From: an uncultured Acidaminococcus sp.
Lineage (GTDB): Bacteria; Bacillota; Negativicutes; Acidaminococcales; Acidaminococcaceae
Direction: 5' to 3'
Assembly: GCA_905213155.1 (NCBI GenBank)
Contig: CAJMHI010000013.1
Location: forward strand, 1 to 41,192
Length of the DNA: 41,192 nt
This document shows, piece by piece, positions 16,456-23,217 of the stretch (its first letter is position 1; the number at the start of each line of letters is the position of its first letter). The position numbers were made by a program, and so were the translations under genes. The notes beneath the pieces were generated by a model, which was given only the letters and a program-made list of their open reading frames with translations, ran no database searches and had not been told where the DNA came from.

Positions 16456-16560
16456 CACCACATCCCCACGGGGCCCTGTTTCCTCAGCAATCAGCCGCAC
16501 ATAAGGGGCTTTCACTTTGGTATGATCCAGGGTAAAACTTTCGATCACCACAGGTTTCAC
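16084..16560 (-). CDS. luxS: S-ribosylhomocysteine lyase LuxS
   Basis: A 158-residue LuxS. It cleaves S-ribosylhomocysteine to homocysteine and the AI-2 precursor in the activated methyl cycle. The metal ligands are visible: H56 and H60 in HTLEH, with E59 between them, and C125 in KKECG. The catalytic Cys is C81 in FGCRTG. The start is a GTG at 16560, with GAGGAG eight bases upstream and lying inside the end of the DUF190 gene, so translation is likely coupled (stop and start are two bases apart). Confidence 0.95.
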   Translation of the reverse strand: MKPVVIESFTLDHTKVKAPYVRLIAEETGPRGDVVSNYDLRLTQPNVQAIPTGGMHTLEHLLALYMRPQIKGYLDCSPFGCRTGFHFLCWGHHSAEEVAKALKKSLEEILETRWEDVPGTQKKECGNYRDHSLFTAKEWAKQVLSQGISSDPYERKLV

Positions 16561-16562
16561 GG

Positions 16563-16961
16563 TTAGTTCTCCTCCAGGGGCATATCCCGGTTAGCAATTT
16601 TTTTTTCATATTCCTGACGGACAAACTGGGTTTTCAGCATCTGGATGGGTTCCACGGTAGCCACCCCGTGCCGCAGGTTTTCGTCCAGGAAGGAATACAG
16701 CTGGGAAATCTGGGCTTCTGTATCCACCATGGTCACAATCACCGGCAGGTTGATGGCTTCGGACACGCTGATGAAAAGCCGCCGTTCCTTACCCCGTACC
16801 CGGCTCCCGTAGCCCTGGGTTCCCCGGAGCACGGTACAGCCCGCAATTTTATACTTGGCTGCAATATCAAAGATGGCCTTATAAAAGGGTTTATCCTTGT
16901 AAAAGAAATCCTCGCCTACATAAATTGTCAGTTTGGTCAGTGTCAGAAATTCGGCTGCCAT
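16563..16961 (-). CDS. DUF190 family (PII-like) protein
   Basis: A 132-residue protein of the DUF190 family, which folds like the PII signalling proteins. Typical pattern: LTIYVGEDFFYKDKPFYKAI, then GCTVLRGTQGYGS, then LPVIVTMVDTEAQI. The start is set at 16961, because GGAGGG lies seven bases before that ATG. It is the first gene of a two-gene operon with luxS; elsewhere DUF190 often sits by crcB, so this pairing is less usual. The function of the family is not established. Confidence 0.8.
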   Translation of the reverse strand: MAAEFLTLTKLTIYVGEDFFYKDKPFYKAIFDIAAKYKIAGCTVLRGTQGYGSRVRGKERRLFISVSEAINLPVIVTMVDTEAQISQLYSFLDENLRHGVATVEPIQMLKTQFVRQEYEKKIANRDMPLEEN

Positions 16962-17010
16962 GAGATTTCCCTCCATTTCCTATTGCAATTTGGTCTGCCT
17001 TTTCAGCATT

Positions 17011-17040
17011 ATTATACCATATTCCTACAGATTTATGTAA
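17011..17040 (-). promoter_or_regulatory. Promoter of the DUF190-luxS operon
   Basis: On the minus strand TTACAT (17035-17040) and TATAAT (17011-17016) have an 18-bp spacer. The -35 overlaps the 3' end of the upstream lipoprotein gene. Confidence 0.6.
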
Positions 17041-17827
17041 GATCCGGGTTTTGCTCCCGCCACTTTTTCAGCCGCTGCCGCTTCCGCCAGTAGGCATTTC
17101 CTACGCCGCCTACCACCACTAGCACCAGCAGCCAGCCAGCTGCCTTGATCGGGTTCAAATAGGTCACCGTAGCTTCCAATGGCGTTTTCTGCCCCAGGGG
17201 CAGACGCCAGGTCAGCACTTTTTTGTCCGGGCTTACTTCCCCTGCATTGGTGGAATCGGCACCCGTCGGCAATACCAGGGTAAAGCGAAGATCCACCTGG
17301 GATAAGATATTTTGCAGGATGGCCTGGGCATCTTTTTCTTTCAGGTGCTTGCCATCGCCCATATCCACCGCCGTATGGACGCTGATGGTGTCAAATAAAA
17401 GGCCGCCGCTTAGCTTGACAATGGGGGCTTCTTTTTTCTCCGGCTTCTTAGCAGGAGCCTTCTGCCCGGGCTGCCCGCCTTGGGCAGGTGCCGGGCTTTG
17501 GATGGCCTTATTGGCAGCATCTTCCCAGGTATTGAAATCAAACGTGCGCAGAACTTTGGAATCCTTGATATCCTTAATCTGGTTGTAATGCTTCTGGGCC
17601 CTAAAGCCGGTAAAATCCCCTTCTTTGGCAGGACTGACGGCATACCCGTCCTGTTTGAAATCTTCCTGGAAAGAATCTACCGTGGGTTTTAAAATCGGTG
17701 CCCCCACCAGTTCGCAAGTGAGATCGGCCGCCCCCAGGCGGGTCACCGCAAGGGTGATATGCCCTTTGGCGCAGCCGCTGAAAAGGGTCGTTCCTATAAG
17801 CAGCCAAAGCAGCAGGATCTTTTTCAT
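17033..17827 (-). CDS. DUF3153-like lipoprotein with C-terminal membrane anchor
   Basis: A 264-residue lipoprotein: lipobox FSGC at about 16-19, an extracellular domain, a Pro/Gln/Lys-rich linker (about 112-135), a second domain, and a C-terminal membrane helix (about 228-246) with a basic tail. The pattern (signal peptide, beta-rich domain beginning GHITLAVTRLGAADLTCEL, C-terminal TM) is that of DUF3153 proteins, known mostly from Firmicutes and cyanobacteria and without known function. The ATG follows GGGGAGG. It has both a lipid anchor and a TM segment, which would hold both ends at the membrane. Confidence 0.65.
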   Translation of the reverse strand: MKKILLLWLLIGTTLFSGCAKGHITLAVTRLGAADLTCELVGAPILKPTVDSFQEDFKQDGYAVSPAKEGDFTGFRAQKHYNQIKDIKDSKVLRTFDFNTWEDAANKAIQSPAPAQGGQPGQKAPAKKPEKKEAPIVKLSGGLLFDTISVHTAVDMGDGKHLKEKDAQAILQNILSQVDLRFTLVLPTGADSTNAGEVSPDKKVLTWRLPLGQKTPLEATVTYLNPIKAAGWLLVLVVVGGVGNAYWRKRQRLKKWREQNPDLT

Positions 17828-17882
17828 ATTGTCCTCCCCATTCTGTTTTTTGTGAGTTGGTTACTGGTTCTCCCCTTCCACC

Positions 17883-17911
17883 TTGTCTTTCTTCGAAAAA
17901 ACGGGTAAGAT
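17883..17911 (+). promoter_or_regulatory. Promoter of the thioesterase gene
   Basis: TTGTCT (17883-17888) and TAAGAT (17906-17911) are separated by 17 bp, about 40 bp upstream of the start. Confidence 0.5.
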
Positions 17912-17950
17912 GGAACTGAATAAAAATATGTAGAAAGAAGTGTGAAACCC

Positions 17951-18343
17951 ATGAAAGAATTTCGTATCGGTTCTGCTGGTGAAGCTTCGGAAACCGTGCT
18001 TCACACCAACACGGCCAAAGCCATGGGCAGCGGTTCTCTGGATGTGTACGCTACCCCGGCCATGCTGGCGCTAATGGAAAAAGCAGCCTGCAAAATCGTC
18101 GATCCCTGCCTGGATGAAGATACTACCAGCGTAGGCGTCGGCGTGACACTAAGCCACGATGCAGCCACTGCCGTAGGCAAGACCGTGACCGCCAAAGCGG
18201 TACTTGTAGGCGTCAATGGCCGGAAGCTGACGTTTAAGGTCACCATTTCCGATAATTTCGGTACCATCGGACAGGGAACCCATGAACGGTTCCTGGTCAA
18301 CAGAGAAAAATTCTTAGGCAAGCTGGCCAAAAAAGAACAGTAA
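17951..18343 (+). CDS. FlK-like hotdog-fold thioesterase
   Basis: A 130-residue single hotdog domain of the fluoroacetyl-CoA thioesterase-like family. YATPAMLALMEKAA carries the Thr and the catalytic-position Glu, and LSHDAATAVGKTV the conserved His and Gly. Such proteins hydrolyse small acyl-CoAs; in non-producers of fluoroacetate the substrate is unknown. The ATG at 17951 is preferred; a GTG at 17942 gives three more residues. It ends six bases before the convergent folD and no terminator is seen in between. Confidence 0.75.
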   Translation: MKEFRIGSAGEASETVLHTNTAKAMGSGSLDVYATPAMLALMEKAACKIVDPCLDEDTTSVGVGVTLSHDAATAVGKTVTAKAVLVGVNGRKLTFKVTISDNFGTIGQGTHERFLVNREKFLGKLAKKEQ

Positions 18344-18349
18344 AGCGGG

Positions 18350-19168
18350 TTATAAACACCGTGTCAGGGTTTCCATCACCATCAAGGTGCTGACGACGCC
18401 GACTCCTCCGGGGACGGGCGTATAGGCGGAAGCCCTGGCTTTTTTTGCGCTTTCTTCCACGTCTCCTACCAGTTTTCCGGCAACGGAATTAGAGCCCACG
18501 TCCACAATGACGGTGCCACCAGTAATCATATCCGCTGTAATCAGGTTGGGGTGCCCCACGGCACTGATAATAATTTCTGCCTGCCGGGTCACATCCTTCA
18601 GGTCCCGGGTACGGCTGCGGCAGACGGTCACCGTGGCATACCGCCCCATGAGCATAAGCACCAATGGCCGGCCTACCACTTCTCCGTAGCCCACCATCAC
18701 CACCCGCTTGCCTTCCAGGGGGATTTTGTAGTAATCCAATATCGCCATACAGGCCCGGGGCGTACAGGGGCCCCAAGGTGTCAACCCCAGATACAGGCGG
18801 CCTCCATTGATGGGATGGATGCAGTCCATATCTTTTTCCGGGTTCATCTGCCGGATAAGGGGCAGTTTTTGGAGATGCTTGGGAAAGGGCATTAATGGCA
18901 AAATCCCATTGACGTTTGGGTCCTCGCTTAAAGACCGCATCACCGCTTCCGCTTCTGCTTGGCTGACGGCTTCCGGAAGTTTCACGCTTTTTGTGTGGAT
19001 GCCAAGGCTTGCGGCCGTTTTTAACAGGCTGCGTTCATACACCTGGGCCGCTGGATTGTCCCCTATGAGAAACGTGGCCAGCGTCACAGGCCGGGCTGCG
19101 AATTTTTCCCGCAGACCCCGGCGGATTTTCTCTGCCACCGGGGCGCCCGCCATTACAATTGGTTCCAT
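18350..19168 (-). CDS. folD: Divergent FolD (methylene-THF dehydrogenase/cyclohydrolase)
   Basis: A 272-residue FolD-family protein. It normally interconverts 5,10-methylene-, methenyl- and 10-formyl-tetrahydrofolate. The NAD(P)-binding part is typical (VVMVGYGEVVGRPLVLML, DVGSN, PVPGGVG), as is KDMD with D115. Key cyclohydrolase residues are altered: the Lys four residues after the conserved Tyr (Y44) is Leu48 (YERSLLK), and the GILVQLPLP motif reads GILPLMPFP, so its Gln is Leu92. It may act only as a dehydrogenase or have another role. The ATG follows AAGGAG. Confidence 0.85.
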   Translation of the reverse strand: MEPIVMAGAPVAEKIRRGLREKFAARPVTLATFLIGDNPAAQVYERSLLKTAASLGIHTKSVKLPEAVSQAEAEAVMRSLSEDPNVNGILPLMPFPKHLQKLPLIRQMNPEKDMDCIHPINGGRLYLGLTPWGPCTPRACMAILDYYKIPLEGKRVVMVGYGEVVGRPLVLMLMGRYATVTVCRSRTRDLKDVTRQAEIIISAVGHPNLITADMITGGTVIVDVGSNSVAGKLVGDVEESAKKARASAYTPVPGGVGVVSTLMVMETLTRCL

Positions 19169-19181
19169 ACAAACTCCTTGT

Positions 19182-19218
19182 AAACAGCAAGGGCGCCGTT
19201 GCGCCCCTGTTTTTTTTA
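19182..19218 (+). terminator. Strong plus-strand terminator between folD and ftsI
   Basis: GGGCGC/GCGCCC with flanking ACAG/CTGT pairs is followed by eight T on the plus strand. The genes on both sides are on the minus strand, where the T run would precede the hairpin, so it acts on plus-strand transcripts. The nearest upstream plus-strand gene is the thioesterase ending at 18343. Confidence 0.65.
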
Positions 19219-19261
19219 TATCTTGTATTGTACCACTGCCGCATGGGCGGTGGCAATTCTC

Positions 19262-21346
19262 TTACCGGAAGTATACGGTCACCGCATCACCCGAATGCAG
19301 CAACGCCCCCGGCGCCGGATCCTGTTTCCAGCTGGTGCCGCTGCCCTCCGGCAAAAGGACGAGTCCCCCACTAGATAGACAGCGGGCCACGTCCCGCATG
19401 GAAAGGCCTGCCAGATTGGGCAGCGCAACTGTCCCATCAGCGGCTTTGGTAAGGGCCGGCAGTTTCTCATCGTCCTTACTGACGCCCTGCGTCAAAGATT
19501 CCACCGTGGGCAGCCCCTTAAAGTCCGTAGGCTGGATGCCTTCAGCTACCAGAATCTGCTGCAAGGTATCCCGGAAAATCGGGGCCGAGACCTGGGAGCC
19601 ATAGAAAGCGCCTTTAGGAGAATCCAGCATAATGAGCATGGCATAGCGGGGTGCATCGCTGGGCACAAAGCCCACAAAAGAGGCAATGTACACCCCGGGA
19701 ATATACCCGCCCTGGGGGGAGAGTTTTTCTGCAGTGCCGGTTTTTCCGGCGATTTTGTAGCCCTTAATCTGGGCAGGCTTGCCGCCGCCTTCGGACACCA
19801 CTTTTTCCATCATGGAGCGCATCTGCGCCGCCACTTCGGGGGTAATCACCCGGCGCACTTCTTCTTTTTTCCCCTGCTGGAGAATCTGACCGGTGGGGGA
19901 AACTACCTGTTTGACGATATAGGGTTTCAGCAAAACGCCGCCGTTTGCGATGGCACAAATGGCCCGCAGCATCTGCAGCGGGGTCACGGCAATCCCCTGT
20001 CCGATACCCATGGTGGCCACGTCGCTGGGCACCATGTCTTTGGGATCATACAAAATCCCCGTCTGCTCCCCTGGTACGTCGCTACCGGTAACGGAGCCAA
20101 AGCCAAACTTTTTGGCGTACTCCGTTTCTTTCTCGCCGCCCAGTTTTAACCCCAAATCCGCCATACCGGTATTTAGGGAAAACTTTATCACGTCGGTAAA
20201 GGTCACATGCCCCATCCCTTTGCCGTCCCAGTTGCGGATGCGGCGGCCGCCCACATCAATGGAGCCCTTGTCGTCAAAAGGAGTGTCCGGCGTAATCAAA
20301 CCTTCCATCAGACCCGCCGATCCCATAATGGGTTTAAACACGGAACCGGGCTCATAGACAATGCCCACGCCCCGGTTGATATATGTGGAGGCCGGGCTTT
20401 TCCCAAACTGATTGGGATCAAAGGTGGGACGGCTGGCCATGCCCAGGATTTCTCCTGTATTGGGGTCCATCAGGATGGCTGCCGCACTGGCCGCATGGGT
20501 CTTTTGGATGGCCTCGTCCAGGCTCCGTTCCAAAATAAACTGCATGCGGGCATCCAGGGTAAGCTGTACGGTATTCATCCGCCGGGCGGTGAATTGGTTA
20601 AACTGGCTTTGGGCCACCTGGTGCCCCTTGGCATCAAAAAAGCTGTTGGATTTTTGGTCCTGCCCTTTCAGCAAGGCATCCATGGAGGCTTCCACGCCTT
20701 CCAGTCCCTTGTCATCGGTACCCACAAAGCCCAGGACCTGTGACGCCAGCTGGTTTTGGGTGTAGAACCGCTTGCTTTCTTCTTTGAAATGGAAACCGTT
20801 TAATTTTTCTTCTTTTAAAATCGTCTCTACCTGGTCGGCAACACGGGGATCCAGTGTCCGTTTCACCCAGACAAACCGCCGCCCCGGATCATTAAATTCC
20901 TGATAGAGTTTCTGGGCATCCAGCCCCAGCACCGGCGCCAGTTTATTGGCCGCCACTTCTTTGGGATCCCGCAGCGGCATCTTCCCGTCCGGCCAGCGGT
21001 CCGGGTTGTCCACCAGTTCCTGGGGATCCACATACAGGGATTTGCTGATCATGCTCACAGCCAGCTCTTCCCCGTTCCGGTCCACTATACTGCCCCGGGG
21101 GACAATTTCCACCTGTTCCCCACTGATCTGGTTCAGGGCTTCCCGGGCATACCCGCTGCCCCGGATAATCTGAATCCAAAAAAGGCGCCCTACCACGAGG
21201 GCCGCAATGGCAAGCACGCAGAATCCCAGGCTGCGAAACCGGCGCTGCCCCCGCTCTACAGGAGATAACGCCATGCGAAGCACCCGGGGATCCGACGGAC
21301 GTTTTTTCCTGCCGGGGAGCGTGACACGAAATCTTGGCAATTTCAT
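19262..21346 (-). CDS. ftsI: Peptidoglycan transpeptidase FtsI/SpoVD-type PBP with PASTA domain
   Basis: A 694-residue class B penicillin-binding protein that cross-links septal peptidoglycan. One N-terminal membrane segment (about 39-58) is followed by a dimerisation domain (about 80-230). In the transpeptidase domain the active site is S335-x-x-K338 (EPGSVFKP), S390-L-N392 and K535-T-G-T. A C-terminal PASTA domain lies at about 633-694. The PASTA makes it SpoVD/PbpB-like, not the short Gram-negative FtsI. The start overlaps the ftsW stop as ATGA, with GGGAGG upstream. It forms a working pair with FtsW. Confidence 0.92.
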   Translation of the reverse strand: MKLPRFRVTLPGRKKRPSDPRVLRMALSPVERGQRRFRSLGFCVLAIAALVVGRLFWIQIIRGSGYAREALNQISGEQVEIVPRGSIVDRNGEELAVSMISKSLYVDPQELVDNPDRWPDGKMPLRDPKEVAANKLAPVLGLDAQKLYQEFNDPGRRFVWVKRTLDPRVADQVETILKEEKLNGFHFKEESKRFYTQNQLASQVLGFVGTDDKGLEGVEASMDALLKGQDQKSNSFFDAKGHQVAQSQFNQFTARRMNTVQLTLDARMQFILERSLDEAIQKTHAASAAAILMDPNTGEILGMASRPTFDPNQFGKSPASTYINRGVGIVYEPGSVFKPIMGSAGLMEGLITPDTPFDDKGSIDVGGRRIRNWDGKGMGHVTFTDVIKFSLNTGMADLGLKLGGEKETEYAKKFGFGSVTGSDVPGEQTGILYDPKDMVPSDVATMGIGQGIAVTPLQMLRAICAIANGGVLLKPYIVKQVVSPTGQILQQGKKEEVRRVITPEVAAQMRSMMEKVVSEGGGKPAQIKGYKIAGKTGTAEKLSPQGGYIPGVYIASFVGFVPSDAPRYAMLIMLDSPKGAFYGSQVSAPIFRDTLQQILVAEGIQPTDFKGLPTVESLTQGVSKDDEKLPALTKAADGTVALPNLAGLSMRDVARCLSSGGLVLLPEGSGTSWKQDPAPGALLHSGDAVTVYFR

Positions 21347-22542
21347 ACTCTGTGCCTCCCAAACTGCCGCCGGTCAGCGTCTTCTGCCAGGTTCATGTGG
21401 AGCTGTTCCTTTCGTTCCCGCAGGCATTCCTGGTTGTACACGGAAAAGACCAGCCCCATGGCCATCAGCGTCGCCATAAGCGACGTGCCGCCGTAGCTGA
21501 TAAAGGATAAGGGCACTCCGATGACCGGCAAGACCCCGCAGACCATGGCCATATTGGCAATGGCCTGCCCCACAATGAGGAAATTCGCCCCGGTCACCAG
21601 CAAAAAGCCGCTGCAGTCCCGGGTATTTTGTGCTATGCGCACCAGTGCTGCCGCCATCAGCAGAAATACCCCCAGGAGAAACAACGCCCCCAGAAAGCCC
21701 CATTCCTGGCAAAATACCGCAAAGGCAAAGTCCGTATGGGCTTCCGGCAAAAAGAAAAATTTACTGGGGCCCATGCCCATGCCAAAGGGATTGCCAAAAA
21801 TGCCGCCGCTGCCGATGGCTACAAAGGACTGCACCGCTTGGTAGCCATTGCCCTGGGGATCGCTTTCCGGATTGAACCAGATTAAAATCCGGTTCATCCG
21901 GTAAGGAGACATGCGGATGGCTGCAACTACTCCTGCCACCAGCACCGTCACGGCCAAAACCACGTGGCTCTTTTTAAAGCTGAGGCCTGCCACCCGGTAG
22001 AGTACGGCCATCAGGGCCAGAATAATGGCCGCTGTGCCCATGTCCGGCTGCTTCAGCACCAGAAACGCCAAAAGGGCAGCCGCCCAAAAGGCCGTTCCGC
22101 TCTGGGGGGTAAACAGGGAGATGGGCATTTTTTTCTCCATCCGGGGCCCCAAATAGGCAGCCCCTAACAGGATCACTCCTAATTTTACAAATTCCGAAGG
22201 CTGAAAGGATACCGGTCCCAGGCTGATCCAGCGCTGGGCGCCTTTGGTAGCCTTACCGAACGCATCCACATACAGCAGCATCAGAAAAAAAGCGACAAAG
22301 GCCGGTTTGGCCGCCACAAAGAGCTTGTGGTAATCGCTTTTTCCCAAAAGCCACATAATAACCAGGCCTGCAAAGCCGTATATCCCGTAGCGGATCAGAT
22401 AGTAGTACCCGTTGCCAAACATATCCTTAGCCGCCACAAAGCTGGCGCTGAAGATATTTACCGCGCCTACCACCATTAAAAAGCACACCAGGGACAGCAA
22501 TGCGTCCCTGGGATTGTCCCAAATCAAAAATCGTCTGTTCAT
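21343..22542 (-). CDS. ftsW: Septal peptidoglycan glycosyltransferase FtsW (SEDS family)
   Basis: A 399-residue SEDS protein with about ten membrane segments. Signatures: GAQRWISLGPVSFQPSEFVKL, KQPDMGTA, and GVPLSFISYGGTSL near the C terminus. It polymerises lipid II at the septum together with its cognate class B PBP, encoded immediately downstream with a 4-base overlap. The start follows AGAAGG at seven bases. Most other dcw cluster genes are absent from the window. Confidence 0.93.
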   Translation of the reverse strand: MNRRFLIWDNPRDALLSLVCFLMVVGAVNIFSASFVAAKDMFGNGYYYLIRYGIYGFAGLVIMWLLGKSDYHKLFVAAKPAFVAFFLMLLYVDAFGKATKGAQRWISLGPVSFQPSEFVKLGVILLGAAYLGPRMEKKMPISLFTPQSGTAFWAAALLAFLVLKQPDMGTAAIILALMAVLYRVAGLSFKKSHVVLAVTVLVAGVVAAIRMSPYRMNRILIWFNPESDPQGNGYQAVQSFVAIGSGGIFGNPFGMGMGPSKFFFLPEAHTDFAFAVFCQEWGFLGALFLLGVFLLMAAALVRIAQNTRDCSGFLLVTGANFLIVGQAIANMAMVCGVLPVIGVPLSFISYGGTSLMATLMAMGLVFSVYNQECLRERKEQLHMNLAEDADRRQFGRHRV

Positions 22543-22554
22543 GCCGCTGCCTTC

Positions 22555-23196
22555 TTAAAATACCACTTCACAGAAATTGATGGTCTTGCCCCGGCCGCTG
22601 AATTTCTCCTCGTATTCCGTCTGGGCTTCGTTCAGAATATCCGTGTGATGAAGGTCCGTGGTCAGTGTCAGGATGGTGAGGCCAAAGGCCTTAAATTCTT
22701 CGACGGAAAAGGCAAACAAGGCATCGTTGTCGGTTTTAAACCGGAGATGCCCGCCCGGTTTCAGGATCTGTTTGTATTCTTCCAAAAAGGTCCGGGAGGT
22801 CAGCCGCCGTTTGGCATGGCGTTTTTTAGGCCAGGGATCGCTGAAATTCAGGTAGATGCGATCCACTTCTCCGGGGGCAAACCAATCCAGCAGGTGGGCC
22901 GCATCGGCGTGCAGGACTTTCGCATTGGGGAGGGCTTCCTCCCTGATTTTTTTTGCTGCATAATAGCAGACGTCCCGCTGAGTCTCCAGGCCCAAAAAGC
23001 CCATTTCCGGATGGAGCTGCCCCATCCGGGCCAAAAATTGCCCCTTGCCGCAGCCAATTTCCAGCTGCACCGGTCGATGTCCCAATACGGTATCGGCCCA
23101 GCAGCCTTTACAGGCTGCCAGGTCGTCTTCCAAAAGTTCTTTTCCGGTATAGTCTTCCAGCGCCTGAGAAATCCAGGGCTTTTTCCGTAACCGCAT
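22555..23196 (-). CDS. trmB: tRNA (guanine-N7-)-methyltransferase TrmB
   Basis: A 213-residue class I methyltransferase that makes m7G46 in tRNA. The SAM-binding motif LEIGCGKGQFL lies at about 46-56; the TrmB signature NFSDPWPKKRHAKRRL and the late motif TEYEEKFSGRG are present. Length is typical. The ATG follows AGGAG. It is packed between the DhaR-like regulator (21-bp gap) and ftsW (12-bp gap), so probably part of one transcript. Confidence 0.95.
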   Translation of the reverse strand: MRLRKKPWISQALEDYTGKELLEDDLAACKGCWADTVLGHRPVQLEIGCGKGQFLARMGQLHPEMGFLGLETQRDVCYYAAKKIREEALPNAKVLHADAAHLLDWFAPGEVDRIYLNFSDPWPKKRHAKRRLTSRTFLEEYKQILKPGGHLRFKTDNDALFAFSVEEFKAFGLTILTLTTDLHHTDILNEAQTEYEEKFSGRGKTINFCEVVF

Positions 23197-23217
23197 ATTT
23201 TTCTCCTAAAAGGCCCG

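Noticed and set aside
18807..19604. 265-codon plus-strand open frame across the folD/ftsI gap
   Set aside because: It crosses two real minus-strand genes and a terminator, with no ribosome site or domain pattern.
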